A stretch of DNA of 63,795 nucleotides from an uncultured Tenacibaculum sp. (GTDB lineage Bacteria; Bacteroidota; Bacteroidia; Flavobacteriales; Flavobacteriaceae). Location: assembly GCF_947499065.1 (NCBI RefSeq), contig NZ_CANMMT010000016.1, positions 1 to 63,795 on the forward strand, written 5' to 3'. The position numbers and the translations under genes are program-made. This document shows, piece after piece, positions 34,664 through 43,451 of this stretch; positions within the stretch are counted from its first letter, which is position 1; each line of letters begins with the position of its first letter. The notes under the pieces were generated by a model. It worked only from the letters and a program-made list of their open reading frames with translations, had not been told where the DNA came from and searched no databases.

Positions 34664-35119
34664 ATGAAACACTTAACACAAATATGTTTAATCATCTTAA
34701 CCGTTTTTACCATGGTAGTAAACGCACAAAATAAAACCCATACCAAAGAAGCAATTCGTAAGGCAATGGATTATTTAATAGACAGAGCCACAAATTACGA
34801 CATAGAAGCTTTAGAAACCATATATCACAAAGACTTTCATACCACATTGGTATTGCCAGATGGCGAAGTAAAAACCTATAACAAGCAAGAGTTTAAAGAT
34901 CATTTTGCCAAGCAAGCAGCAGAAGGTAAAACCCAGTTAAATACTTGGGCAGACTGGCATGATTTTCATGTATTAGGAGACACAGCTGTTTGTGTACTTA
35001 CGAGAAAACACAGTGGAATGAATGGAAAAGAAATGCAATTACTATGTAATATTGAATTGCGTTTTGAAGACAATAGATGGCAAGTACTGCGTGAAGCCAT
35101 TTTCTTAAAGCCTTTGTAA
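34664..35119 (+). CDS. Secreted SnoaL/DUF4440-like protein
   Basis: 151 residues with a signal peptide ending VVNAQ. The mature domain has the NTF2/SnoaL layout: a first helix pair (AIRKAMDYLIDRATNYDIEA) with LETIYHKDFHTTLVLPDGEV, then TWADWHDFHVLGDTAVCVLT and a closing strand FEDNRWQVLREAIFL. Family members are small lyases, isomerases or binding proteins; no catalytic residues can be assigned. Probably controlled with the MBL lipoprotein by the AraC regulator. Confidence 0.8.
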   Translation: MKHLTQICLIILTVFTMVVNAQNKTHTKEAIRKAMDYLIDRATNYDIEALETIYHKDFHTTLVLPDGEVKTYNKQEFKDHFAKQAAEGKTQLNTWADWHDFHVLGDTAVCVLTRKHSGMNGKEMQLLCNIELRFEDNRWQVLREAIFLKPL

Positions 35120-35262
35120 AAAGAAACAGCCTTGGCAAACTAAAATTTAACCACTAAGTGTTTAAAAAGGAGAAGCCTAAGCAAAGTATTTGGAGACCGC
35201 TCAGCGGAGTAAATCAAACACGGTAATGAGAGAGTTGCTATAAGCATAGTGATAATAACAGC

Positions 35263-35299
35263 ATAACGGTCGTTATAGATAAACTATAGCGACCGTTAT
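35263..35299 (+). terminator. Long hairpin between convergent genes
   Basis: Arms at 35263-35278 (ATAACGGTCGTTATAG) and 35284-35299 (CTATAGCGACCGTTAT) pair over 16 positions with one G-T. No T-run follows on either strand, so it is not a standard terminator, but it lies between two converging genes. The rest of 35120-35352 shows nothing I can name. Confidence 0.45.
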
Positions 35300-35352
35300 A
35301 ATATGAAAAGAATTAGAATTTAAATAGTACTTGTTGCTAAGCTAAAAGAAAC

Positions 35353-36054
35353 TTAAACAACAACTAGTTTAAAAGAAGTATCGCTAATACGAACTCCTTT
35401 TAAAAAGGCTTGTGGATTTGAGGTAAACTGTGATTTAATTCGAATATGATACCTCCCTGGTAATAGATGAGGAGCTTGTGCAATAATATTTTTAAAGGTA
35501 TTGCGAGAAAAACGAGTTACTTTAATTTCCGTTTGATCTTCTCCAATAAAGTACAATCCCACACTAGGGTGTGACCCCGCTATTTTTAAACGACTTCCTA
35601 ACAATTCAAAAAGACCTTCTGAAGTAATTTGCTGATTAGAAGTTCCAGAACCAATGTCTATTACCTGAGTAATTTGTGTATAGGTATTAGGCGCTGCAAC
35701 CTTATTAATAGGCACTTCATGAAGCACATTTTTAATTAATTTTCCCGTTTTAAGCTTTAAATGTAGTTTGTGCTTTTTCTCGGAAAAGATTTCTTCATCA
35801 TTATCAAAAACACCAGTTATAGAATAACTAATGTTAAATAGCGGTAAGTTTACAGTATCTCCATCTTTAATGCATTGTATAATAGTTTCGTAAAAAGAAT
35901 TGAGTACAGCAACAATATCTGTTTTACCTACAGCACTTCGTTTTTCTAGCATCTTTTTAATTAGAGCAGCCTGACTTACACTACGTGTAGCTAACACACG
36001 TGCGATGTAATTATCTTCTTCGTTTAAATGATTTTTGGTCAAATAGTACTTCAT
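35353..36054 (-). CDS. HU-like DNA-binding protein with DUF4469 domain
   Basis: 233 residues. Residues about 1-125 form an HU-like DNA-binding domain (KYYLTKNHLNEEDNYIARVL, VGKTDIVAVLNSFYETIIQC, GDTVNLPLFNISYSITGVFD). The C-terminal part, about 135-233, has the DUF4469/Ig-like pattern (GSRLKIAGSHPSVGLYFIGE, LLPGRYHIRIKSQF, GVRISDTSFKLVV). This Bacteroidota combination is thought to be nucleoid associated. Monocistronic, with no promoter recognised. Confidence 0.85.
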   Translation of the reverse strand: MKYYLTKNHLNEEDNYIARVLATRSVSQAALIKKMLEKRSAVGKTDIVAVLNSFYETIIQCIKDGDTVNLPLFNISYSITGVFDNDEEIFSEKKHKLHLKLKTGKLIKNVLHEVPINKVAAPNTYTQITQVIDIGSGTSNQQITSEGLFELLGSRLKIAGSHPSVGLYFIGEDQTEIKVTRFSRNTFKNIIAQAPHLLPGRYHIRIKSQFTSNPQAFLKGVRISDTSFKLVVV

Positions 36055-36241
36055 AAGTTCAACTTTAATAACATTATTTTTAGTTCATAACTAAACCTAT
36101 TCTATTAGCTATGGGATGTAAGGTTATTTAAAATCGAATGTATAAAGGGAAGTTGTGGAGAAAGTGAAGGACATACAATTTCTACGTCTGCTCTAAGATA
36201 CGAAATTTTTGTGTCTTATATTAGAAAAGAAGAAGTAATAA

Positions 36242-36640
36242 CTAAAGAAAGACCTCTTTATAGCCTTGTTTGGCCATTTTATAACTTTTAAGGGTTTCTT
36301 TTTTCATCTGTTTTAAAAGATTAATTTTTAGTTCTTTTTTCATAGGGTATTCTAAAATACTAACAATAAACTCAGTCCCAATAAGACTAGATATAATGGA
36401 ATCTGGATGTTTCACTAATATTTCTTCAATTAGTTCTAGTAGTTTATTTGAAATAGTTTTATTTCCTAGTTCGGTTTCCTTCATCATTTTATTAGCTAGC
36501 TCATTACATATAAGCAAACCAATATAATCGTCATTGAGTTCATTTTTATGTTGCTCGAAAACTTTCATTTCTCGCAAATCAGGAAGAACTTTAAAAATTA
36601 ATTCATAAAATTCAGAAAAAGTAATTTCTTTTTGATTCAT
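36242..36640 (-). CDS. Small helical cytosolic protein of unknown function
   Basis: 132 residues, no signal, nearly all helical: MNQKEITFSEFYELIFKVLP, LICNELANKMMKETELGN, LLELIEEILVKHPDSIISSL, then a Lys-rich end. The pattern recalls small immunity-like proteins (the DUF7674-type helical fold is one guess), but I cannot place it. No toxin gene is adjacent. Confidence 0.6.
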   Translation of the reverse strand: MNQKEITFSEFYELIFKVLPDLREMKVFEQHKNELNDDYIGLLICNELANKMMKETELGNKTISNKLLELIEEILVKHPDSIISSLIGTEFIVSILEYPMKKELKINLLKQMKKETLKSYKMAKQGYKEVFL

Positions 36641-36679
36641 TGTTTAATATTTAGATTTTTTGAAGGTAAGAGAATTTTG

Positions 36680-36862
36680 TTAGTTACTTTTCTTTCGTTT
36701 TATAATTATGAAACCAACTATAATTAGGGTAGCGCTAATAGCTATGTTTTCATAGGATTTATCAACATATCCTCCAAAACCAGAAAAACCAGCATTTTTA
36801 TAAAAAAGTACTAAACCACCAATTAAGATGCATAAAAGACCTATAAGTTTTTTGATATTCAT
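36680..36862 (-). CDS. Small two-span membrane protein
   Basis: 60 residues. Segment 1 is KLIGLLCILIGGLVLFY (about 5-21), followed by a glycine-rich loop (NAGFSGFGGYVDKSYEN). Segment 2 is IAISATLIIVGFIII, with a basic tail KRKKSN that points to the cytosol. It is flanked by two other minus-strand small genes. Function unknown. Confidence 0.6.
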   Translation of the reverse strand: MNIKKLIGLLCILIGGLVLFYKNAGFSGFGGYVDKSYENIAISATLIIVGFIIIKRKKSN

Positions 36863-36914
36863 TATTTGTAATTTATTGTTTAATGATTGAATAACCTAAT
36901 TCGTATAAAACAAG

Positions 36915-37838
36915 TTAGTATCTTTTTAGTTGTTCTTCTTTAGTCATATTGATGATTCCAACTCCATCTACAAGCCAACGATTTTTAACTGGTTTCATTT
37001 TAATTTTTAGCTTATAATCTGGTAATTCTTTCCCTTTTACCATAATAAAATTTGGTTTTTCAACAGACTTCGCTAATTCAAAACCATTATCAGGATAATT
37101 TTGTGCATCAAATATAGGATCAAAGCCTAAACCTAATTCGGGATCTTCTTTTTCAGCTTCGGTAATTATTGTTTTATATGTTTGTTTGAATTGTTGAGTA
37201 ACTTTTTGCTGGTCAATCCATTCAAAAACAGAAAGCTCAGAATTAAAATCATCACAATATTTAGCATAAGCATTTATAAAGTTTAAAGCTATAGTACTTG
37301 CTACATTTTGTTTTTCTATAGAAATGTTTTCTTTTGTTTTTTTGTTTTTCCACCAAGCTACTATTTCATCTACTTTATATTGAGAATAACTTTTACAAAT
37401 ACAAACATCGTTTGGATAAGGTTCATTATTTCGATAAGATTCAATTATCGAAATAATTTGGTGTCCGAGAGTTATGTTTTTTGAATTAGGAATAATAGAT
37501 GAAATTCTTCTATTAATACAGTTAGCTTTTTCTTTAGAGTTAATTTTAGAAATTAGAAAATCTAAATCATTATTACTAATCCAATTGCTATTTGTTTGTC
37601 CAACTGTTATAACAAAATCAAGAGTATCTTTATCTGTTGTATTGGCTTTTAGTATGTTTACAAAGTCTTTAACGTTTGTATCAGACATGTAGACTTTCTT
37701 TTTTAAAGAAGATTGTTTGATATATTCTTTCTCTAGTTTTTCATAATTATTAATCATCAATTTATTCTTTTCTTGGGTATGTTGATTTTTACAAGAGTAA
37801 CTAATGATTAAGAAGAGTAGTATAAGTGTATTTTTCAT
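36915..37838 (-). CDS. Lipoprotein with NTF2/DUF3828-like C-terminal domain
   Basis: 307 residues with a lipobox (ISYSC, Cys16). The N-terminal half is helical and contains INRRISSIIPNSKNITLGHQ and a Cys pair (DVCICKS). From about 175 a second domain (VASTIALNFINAYAKYCDDF, VTQQFKQTYKTIITEAEKED, GLGFDPIFDAQNYPDNGFEL, ending KNRWLVDGVGIINM) has the pattern of DUF3828/NTF2-like proteins. Envelope-located; role unknown. Confidence 0.7.
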   Translation of the reverse strand: MKNTLILLFLIISYSCKNQHTQEKNKLMINNYEKLEKEYIKQSSLKKKVYMSDTNVKDFVNILKANTTDKDTLDFVITVGQTNSNWISNNDLDFLISKINSKEKANCINRRISSIIPNSKNITLGHQIISIIESYRNNEPYPNDVCICKSYSQYKVDEIVAWWKNKKTKENISIEKQNVASTIALNFINAYAKYCDDFNSELSVFEWIDQQKVTQQFKQTYKTIITEAEKEDPELGLGFDPIFDAQNYPDNGFELAKSVEKPNFIMVKGKELPDYKLKIKMKPVKNRWLVDGVGIINMTKEEQLKRY

Positions 37839-38002
37839 AGCATTATAAATATAACTATTAACTCTATTGTTGAGTAAGCAGAAATGCTAAATTAAAAAAT
37901 ATAAGAAGAACCTTTAGTTATAATGTAGAGATACAAGTCTTTTTCCTAACATATAAAATAGTATTTAAGAAAGAAAGTTCTTTTATCTTTACCTTAAAAA
38001 AT

Positions 38003-38749
38003 ATGAAAAGTAACCTTCTACTCTTATGCTCATTTCTGTTATTGGTTAATTGTAATACTAGCGGAGTAGAGTATATTCCTCAAAAAGATGGAAAAAATCA
38101 TACAATAGACTTTGAGTTATTTAGTATTATTCTACCAAAAGAGTTTAAATATAAAAAGATAGATGGAATTGATTCTTTTGTTGGGAAAATTGAAAATGGT
38201 ACTTCTAGTTTTCTTTTTGACTATGGTTGGTATTCACCTAGCCCACCAAAGGATAAAGCTTCTTTTATAAAAGAAAGTCAAAGGAGCATGGACTTTATGA
38301 CGCTTCAAAAGTTTTTAAACAAAATAAATATAAAGCCATATGAAGATGAAAAAGGGAGCGTAAACTTAGATGAGATAACTAAGAAAATAAAAAACTTAAA
38401 ACTACATGAGAACAACGAAACTTTAGTTTTTGAAAATGACAAGGAAAACAACTGTGAGTTTTATTACTCATTAGAGTTTGAAGGGAAAGAATATTTGATT
38501 CCATTTTGTATTCCAGAAGAAAAGAAAGAACGGTTTAAGTATTGCGAGTTACATATAGATACTGTTGGGAACTATAAACGAACAATTGCTTTGTGGACAG
38601 ATAAAAAGATTACAAATAGATCAAATGTAAACTTTGAACCATTAGATAAAAAGGAACCCAATGATAAGCTGTTTATAGGAATTAGAACGAATACAGAATT
38701 TAACAAAGAAGAGTTAAAAGCTATTTTTGAAACTGTAGTGGTGAAGTAA
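38003..38749 (+). CDS. Lipoprotein of unknown function
   Basis: 248 residues with a lipobox (LLVNC, Cys17). The first part (YIPQKDGKNHTIDFELFSII-LPKEFKYKKIDGIDSFVGKI) reads like a PsbP-like 'exposed beta-sheet' protein; a Lys/Glu-rich middle and LHIDTVGNYKRTIALWTDKK follow. No certain family. It is convergent with the MBL hydrolase (5 bp between stops). A weak -7-like TTATCTTTA lies just before the start. Confidence 0.65.
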   Translation: MKSNLLLLCSFLLLVNCNTSGVEYIPQKDGKNHTIDFELFSIILPKEFKYKKIDGIDSFVGKIENGTSSFLFDYGWYSPSPPKDKASFIKESQRSMDFMTLQKFLNKINIKPYEDEKGSVNLDEITKKIKNLKLHENNETLVFENDKENNCEFYYSLEFEGKEYLIPFCIPEEKKERFKYCELHIDTVGNYKRTIALWTDKKITNRSNVNFEPLDKKEPNDKLFIGIRTNTEFNKEELKAIFETVVVK

Positions 38750-38754
38750 GGAAT

Positions 38755-39684
38755 TTATAACGTTTTATATAACACCTCAACATAACGTTTTATCTCCGTG
38801 GTAAAGTTGGTATACAGGTCTTTGTAAGTAGGAGCAAGCTTGCTTTCAATACTTTTAAGAATTTCTCTTTCTGTTTTTCCTTTTCCTTTAGCTTCTTTAA
38901 CCAGTTTCCAAACTTTGGATAACAGATTAGCATCGCGTATTACAGCACTTCCTTTGGTAATATTTCCATGACCTGTTAGTACATGTATAGGTTGTAACTC
39001 AGCTATAGTGTTAAGTGTTTGAATTAGGTTGGGAACTTTTTTTGGGTTGATAATAATAGGCATCCAGTTAGAGCTTAATACATCGCCTCCAAAGATTATT
39101 TTTTGTTGAGGTAACCATACCAATACATCACCGTGTGAGTGACCGTTATTAGAAAAAAGGAATTCGACTTCTACACCACCAAAATTCATTTTTTGATGCT
39201 CGGTAATTAGTTTGTTAGGATATAGCAAACGAGTTTTACCAATGGTTCCTTTGGTAGCTCTATTAAAAAAAGCAACATCTTCTTCTCCGTACTTTTTCAT
39301 GGTTTCTAAAGCAGCTTTGCTAGCAAAAATCTCAGCTTTGGAAAAGGCAGCATTCCCTAACCAATGATCGGCATGACTGTGAGAGTTAATCAACCAACGA
39401 ACGGGTTTGTTAGTCACTTTTTTAATAGCGTTTTTAATTCCATTTCCAATGGTTTCAGAAGAGCCAGTGTCGAATAACAACACTCCGTCTTTAGTAACTA
39501 CAAAATGACTGTTAGAGTTCCAACCTTTGTTTTCGGGAGTAGGTAATCCAAATGAAGGAGAAACGATACTATATACATTTTCTGCAACGGGGGTGGCTAC
39601 AAAATCGAAAGATTTGGTTTGAGCATTAAAACTATGAGATAATAAACTGATGAGAAAGAAGTAATGTATCGTTTCTTTTAACAT
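38755..39684 (-). CDS. Secreted MBL-fold hydrolase
   Basis: 309 residues with a signal peptide ending FNAQ. It has VLLFDTGSSETIG and HSHADHWLG (His102, His104, Asp106, His107), SNNGHSHGDVLVW and IIFGGDVLSSNW, then VLTGHGN with the last His ligand. This is the glyoxalase-II/quinoprotein-relay-type branch of the metallo-beta-lactamase fold. A lysine-rich C-terminal helix pair follows. Periplasmic; substrate unknown. An antibiotic-degrading role is not indicated by the motifs alone. Confidence 0.88.
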   Translation of the reverse strand: MLKETIHYFFLISLLSHSFNAQTKSFDFVATPVAENVYSIVSPSFGLPTPENKGWNSNSHFVVTKDGVLLFDTGSSETIGNGIKNAIKKVTNKPVRWLINSHSHADHWLGNAAFSKAEIFASKAALETMKKYGEEDVAFFNRATKGTIGKTRLLYPNKLITEHQKMNFGGVEVEFLFSNNGHSHGDVLVWLPQQKIIFGGDVLSSNWMPIIINPKKVPNLIQTLNTIAELQPIHVLTGHGNITKGSAVIRDANLLSKVWKLVKEAKGKGKTEREILKSIESKLAPTYKDLYTNFTTEIKRYVEVLYKTL

Positions 39685-39844
39685 TTTAATCGCTATTATT
39701 AATAAATAGTTCTGTTGGTAAAATTAATTTTTAAAAGAGTGTGTTGTCAATTATTAGCTTAAACCGCTACTTTGAATGACAGATAGGTTCTTTTGATAGA
39801 TGAAACTTAATTGTTGTTGTCTAAGTTATCCATTAGAAACTTGT

Positions 39845-39889
39845 CGTTTACTTTTTTGAGTATATTCGTTGGATGTTATAGTTGTTATG
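39845..39889 (+). promoter_or_regulatory. Promoter-like repeat, copy 1
   Basis: CGTTTACTTTTTTGAGTATA...GTTGTTATG resembles 40400-40445, and both lie just before small genes (8 and 18 bases to the ATG). The -7 box here (TATATTCG) is imperfect. The rest of the gap 39685-39896 shows nothing. Confidence 0.4.
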
Positions 39890-39896
39890 ATAGTAC

Positions 39897-40346
39897 ATGG
39901 AAGGAAAAGAAATATTAGATTCTATAATTGGTAAAAAGTTAGACAAAGGACGAACTCAATCTTTTGTTCTAAATGGAGAATTAATTGAAAAAATCAATCT
40001 TACTTATTTAAAGTTCGATAATTGGATTAGTATTGTATCGAGTGATGAATTAACTACAGTTAGAAAAGTAAATAAAGATTTCGAGTCAAGAGAATCATTT
40101 GGTGATAAAGAGTTTTATTATCCTATTGTTCCGATTAACATATATTTTCCTGATTTTGAAAAATATGTTGGAAAGAAGCTTGTATCTTGGAAAGAGTTAG
40201 TTTGGAATAAAAATAATAAGTTGAGTTTTGGTATTAATCTTTACTTTGAAGATAATATGAACTTGATAATTCACGACAATACTTCAGAAGAAAGAAACCA
40301 ATATGTTTTTAAGAATAGTGTACCAGCTGATTTGATAGAAAAATAG
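39897..40346 (+). CDS. Small cytosolic protein of unknown function
   Basis: 149 residues, no signal peptide. LDSIIGKKLDKGRTQSFVLN, then a beta-rich run (INLTYLKFDNWISIVSSDEL; YYPIVPINIYFPDFEKYVGK; WKELVWNKNNKLSFGINLYF). The strand-rich fold and content resemble SUKH- or Imm-type small immunity proteins, but I do not recognise a family. First of a row of small plus-strand genes to 43.9 kb. Confidence 0.6.
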   Translation: MEGKEILDSIIGKKLDKGRTQSFVLNGELIEKINLTYLKFDNWISIVSSDELTTVRKVNKDFESRESFGDKEFYYPIVPINIYFPDFEKYVGKKLVSWKELVWNKNNKLSFGINLYFEDNMNLIIHDNTSEERNQYVFKNSVPADLIEK

Positions 40347-40399
40347 AAGCTAAATAATAAGTTAAGACTTTTTAAAAATAAAAAACTAAGAAAATTTAT

Positions 40400-40445
40400 C
40401 GTTTCCTTTTGGAGTATATATTTGTTAAGTGTTAAAATTGTTATG
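40400..40445 (+). promoter_or_regulatory. Promoter-like repeat, copy 2
   Basis: CGTTTCCTTTTGGAGTATAT...AATTGTTATG, containing TATATTTG (40417-40424), a full match to the TANNTTTG -7 box. It is related to 39845-39889 before the previous gene. Confidence 0.45.
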
Positions 40446-40462
40446 TTGAGAAAGAAAATATT

Positions 40463-40867
40463 ATGAAAAGAAAAGTTAGAGTTATAGATTGTTTCGAAAT
40501 ACCAGGGTTAGGGCTTTTAACCGAACTACAACATATTGAAAATGGAATTCCACCTAATTCTCAAATAATTGATTTAGAGACAAACGAGTCATGGATAGTT
40601 AAAAAAAGAGTTTATCATGGTATATTAATTTTGAATGAATTAGAGAAATATTTCGAATGTGAAACAGCTTCAATTCATATAGATAGTGTTTTTCAAAAAC
40701 AATTAGATAGAGAAATTGCAATAGAGAAAGAATTAGCTAAGAGAGAAAAAGGAATTTATTATTACCTGTTAGCTCCAAAAAATAAAAGACAAAGAAAAAA
40801 GCCAAAAACAGGAATCGAATTAAAAATAAATTGTACTAATGAGAATAAGAACAGAAAAAGATCTTGA
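40463..40867 (+). CDS. Small cytosolic protein with a barrel-like start
   Basis: 134 residues. The first 60 (RVIDCFEIPGLGLLTELQHI, GIPPNSQIIDLETNESWIVK) look like a domain-II-type translation-factor barrel fold ('function of the small beta barrel seen next to elongation factors'), inferred from pattern only. The rest is charged, ending in a Lys/Arg-rich tail (KNKRQRKKPKTGIELKINC). Its last 29 bp overlap the start of the following membrane-protein gene, indicating coupled translation. Confidence 0.6.
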   Translation: MKRKVRVIDCFEIPGLGLLTELQHIENGIPPNSQIIDLETNESWIVKKRVYHGILILNELEKYFECETASIHIDSVFQKQLDREIAIEKELAKREKGIYYYLLAPKNKRQRKKPKTGIELKINCTNENKNRKRS

Positions 40868-41606
40868 AAAACTAGATAATAAAATAAAGGAAGAGCTAGG
40901 AATTGATATACATAAATATAGAAACGAAGAAGTTGTAGAAAACTTTGTAGAATTATTAGTCTTTCCAAAATATGTTATCAATTGGGTTATTAGACCAGTT
41001 TTGATTTCAATTTTGGCTTTTATTATAGGTTTCTATATGTTGGATTTAGTCCATGTTGAATATGTTCTATATAGTATTATTGGACTTATACTTTTTTTGT
41101 TAGCTGGATTCTTTATGGGATTACTTTTTCTAATTTGGAAAATGAAATCTGATATGTGGGGGATTATTAATTATTCTTTGGATATTATGAAATCTGCTGT
41201 AGCTGATATAAATGAAGTTAGCAACCAGACTACTAAAGAAAATAGAAAAGATGTTTTAAGTTTACTTTTTAAAGGAGTTATTCATATTATAACCATTCCT
41301 ATGGTTTCTAAAGTTGTATCGGACAAAGTCCCATTCGTAGGCGGAATTGTTAATAGAATAGTTAAAAAGATTTTGACATTAGTTTCTGATAAAGTTAAGT
41401 TTGATGAAGAGAAATTAAAGAATGAATTGAGTAAAAGTGAAGACGAACCAAATGCTTTAAAAGTGTACTTAAAGTCAATCTCATTTGCTTCTAATGGAAT
41501 TAAAAAAGTTATGAACTTTACATTTGGTGTTGCACAGTTTCCTTTAAAAGCATTATTTGGAATTATATTATTATTACTAACATTGTTTATTTATTTGATT
41601 AATTAA
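40839..41606 (+). CDS. Membrane protein of unknown function
   Basis: 255 residues. A cytosolic helical start (EKDLEKLDNKIKEELGIDIH) is followed by two close membrane segments (about 50-70, LISILAFIIGFYML, and 78-105, YSIIGLILFLLAGFFMGLLF). A long amphipathic region follows, with GGIVNRIVKKILTLVSDKVK, and a final membrane segment (about 235-253). No known family. Overlaps the gene before by 29 bp and is followed after 1 bp by the next frame, so the three are an operon. Confidence 0.65.
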   Translation: MRIRTEKDLEKLDNKIKEELGIDIHKYRNEEVVENFVELLVFPKYVINWVIRPVLISILAFIIGFYMLDLVHVEYVLYSIIGLILFLLAGFFMGLLFLIWKMKSDMWGIINYSLDIMKSAVADINEVSNQTTKENRKDVLSLLFKGVIHIITIPMVSKVVSDKVPFVGGIVNRIVKKILTLVSDKVKFDEEKLKNELSKSEDEPNALKVYLKSISFASNGIKKVMNFTFGVAQFPLKALFGIILLLLTLFIYLIN

Positions 41607-41607
41607 A

Positions 41608-42033
41608 TTGAAAAAACTAAAATTAAAATATTCTGAATCTCATCCGCTGAAGTCTTACATAGTTAATGAACAATTTTTGACAAAAGAAGAGTTTATTGAT
41701 AAGTTTGAGAGTTTTCAATGGTTGGAGTTATTGAAATTGCAACTAAATGCAAATGAGAATCAGGTAGATAGTTCTCCTTCACTTACTATTGAAGATGAAA
41801 AAGAAAATGCAGTATTTGCATCTATAGTAGGGCAATTAGAGGAATATGAGTTTTATGTTTGTTATAAAAGACCTATAACTAGAAAAAAGAAAAAATGGTT
41901 TGGGTTAGTTGAATACGATTATTACGATGAAAACTTTTGTAGTATTATTCCAGAGCAAACCAAACAAGACGCGTTAGACGCTTTTCTCTTGTTTTATGAT
42001 AGGAACTATGAAGAGTTAGCAAAAAGATGGTGA
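41608..42033 (+). CDS. Cytosolic protein of unknown function, TTG start
   Basis: 141 residues starting with TTG, one base after the stop of the membrane-protein gene; no in-frame ATG exists that would keep the conserved-looking beginning (KLKYSESHPLKSYIVNEQFL). Middle ESFQWLELLKLQLNAN; then FASIVGQLEEYEFYVCYKRP with a Lys-rich strand turn and WFGLVEYDYYDENF. Seen in flavobacteria as a small unnamed family, from memory of the pattern only. Function unknown. Confidence 0.65.
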   Translation: MKKLKLKYSESHPLKSYIVNEQFLTKEEFIDKFESFQWLELLKLQLNANENQVDSSPSLTIEDEKENAVFASIVGQLEEYEFYVCYKRPITRKKKKWFGLVEYDYYDENFCSIIPEQTKQDALDAFLLFYDRNYEELAKRW

Positions 42034-42080
42034 TGATTGTTTGATAATAATGATAAATATAAAAAGTGAAATAAACCTCA

Positions 42081-42596
42081 ATGGCAGTTCCTAAAAATAA
42101 AGAAGAGTTAGTTTTTGAAATAGAAAACAATTATTCCAAACTAAAAAAAGATTTGGAAACAGTTCCGTTTGAGTTAACTAAAAAGAAAGAACTGGAAGGA
42201 CATGCTAAAGGAACACAAATGAGTGTTTCTGATTTGGTAGCTTATCTTATTGGTTGGGGAGTGCTAGTATTAAAATGGCACGAGAAAAAGGAAAAAGGTG
42301 AAACGGTAGATTTCCCAGAAACAGGTTATAAATGGAACGAATTAGGAAAGCTTGCTCAAAAGTTTTATTCGGACTATGAACACCTCGATTATCAAACATT
42401 GTTAAGTAAATTAGATACCATTGTTAACGAAATTCTGTCTTTGGTAAAAAATACTGAAAACACGGCTTTATATGAAAAGCCTTGGTATGACAAATGGACT
42501 CAAGGTAAAATGATACAATTAAATACTTCGTCACCTTATAAAAACGCTAGAAGTAGAGTAAGGAAGTGGAAAAAATATCGTGAAATTAAAATCTAA
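42081..42596 (+). CDS. ClbS/DfsB family four-helix-bundle protein
   Basis: 171 residues. The family pattern is good: PKNKEELVFEIENNYSKLKK, then a helix with VSDLVAYLIGWGVLVLKWHE, ETGYKWNELGKLAQKFYSDY and a terminal SSPYKNARSRVRKWKK. ClbS, the best-known member, hydrolyses or sequesters the genotoxin colibactin; most members have no known substrate, and DinB-like proteins share the fold. No biosynthesis cluster lies near, so this is probably a general small-molecule detoxifier. Confidence 0.88.
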   Translation: MAVPKNKEELVFEIENNYSKLKKDLETVPFELTKKKELEGHAKGTQMSVSDLVAYLIGWGVLVLKWHEKKEKGETVDFPETGYKWNELGKLAQKFYSDYEHLDYQTLLSKLDTIVNEILSLVKNTENTALYEKPWYDKWTQGKMIQLNTSSPYKNARSRVRKWKKYREIKI

Positions 42597-42603
42597 TTAT
42601 AAT

Positions 42604-43020
42604 ATGAAAAAGACTCTTATACTTCTTTTTGTATTTCTTTCCTTTTGTAGTTTTTCTCAAAGTTTTGAAGAGAGGGAAAAAATAAATGAAGGATTTAAAA
42701 AATCATCAGATGCAAAGATTATATTATTTAAAAACAGTTTGATACCAAAACAATTAGATTCAATACAATTGAAGTCTGATTTCTTAAATAGTAGAAGAAT
42801 TAACTATAAAATTATTGGATTTAGAATTTTAGCAATTGATAAAAATGAGGAAGTAGTTTTCTCTTTCAGTTCTAGAAAAAATAATATTATATCTAAAGAG
42901 TTTAACAAGAAAATAAATGAATGTTTAGGATGTGAAAAAGTAAAGGTTGATTTAGTAACTATTAATTGGTTTACAGGAACATACACTATAAGAACAAATC
43001 AAAGTTGGAATATTAACTAA
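42604..43020 (+). CDS. Secreted protein of unknown function
   Basis: 138 residues from the ATG at 42604, which starts a proper signal peptide ending CSFSQS; an in-frame GTG at 42580 is inside the previous gene. Mature part: helical (REKINEGFKKSSDAKIILF), then YKIIGFRILAIDKNEEVVFS and CLGCEKVKVDLVTINWFTGT with a CxxC pair. No family recognised. Confidence 0.6.
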   Translation: MKKTLILLFVFLSFCSFSQSFEEREKINEGFKKSSDAKIILFKNSLIPKQLDSIQLKSDFLNSRRINYKIIGFRILAIDKNEEVVFSFSSRKNNIISKEFNKKINECLGCEKVKVDLVTINWFTGTYTIRTNQSWNIN

Positions 43021-43055
43021 ATACACTGTACTTTCACTTATAAAAATTGCATAAA

Positions 43056-43400
43056 ATGAATAAAGTTTTAAAAATTGTACTAACATGGTTGCCTTCGTTT
43101 GTAATTGTACTTATTTACATAGCAAACGGATTAGATAAAATTTTGAATCCAAATCAAACAGGTAAAGTTATAGCCAATAGTACTATAATGACTGTAACAG
43201 GAATCTTTTTGTTAATTTCTGTTCTCTTGTTTTTATATCATAAAACATTAGTAATTGGAACTACTTTTTTAGCGCTTTATATGACTTTCATAGTCTTTGT
43301 TCATATGTATAAGGGCAAGCCTTATGAAGTTACTGTTTTAATTGTTATAGCAACAATCTTTGCGGCATATCTAAGAAAACCAGTGCTATTTCATAAGTAA
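43056..43400 (+). CDS. Four-span membrane protein (DoxX-like)
   Basis: 114 residues from the ATG at 43056 (a TTG at 43047 is less likely). Four hydrophobic segments: about 5-22, 45-63, 68-85 and 90-108. YIANGLDKILNPNQTGKVIA in the first loop has the pattern of DoxX/MauE-type small membrane proteins. Function unknown; DoxX-like proteins are often linked with redox or quinone metabolism. Confidence 0.65.
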   Translation: MNKVLKIVLTWLPSFVIVLIYIANGLDKILNPNQTGKVIANSTIMTVTGIFLLISVLLFLYHKTLVIGTTFLALYMTFIVFVHMYKGKPYEVTVLIVIATIFAAYLRKPVLFHK

Positions 43401-43451
43401 GGGTTATTTAAAGAGAATACTAAATTTATCTAGTTTATTAAAAAGGTGAAT

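Noticed and set aside
38755..39684. MBL hydrolase as an antibiotic-resistance beta-lactamase
   Set aside because: The HxHxDH motif is shared by the whole superfamily; nothing specific to class B beta-lactamases is seen, and the context gives no support.
42081..42596. ClbS/DfsB gene as proof of a colibactin-like cluster
   Set aside because: No polyketide or non-ribosomal peptide genes in the window; the family is widespread without such clusters.
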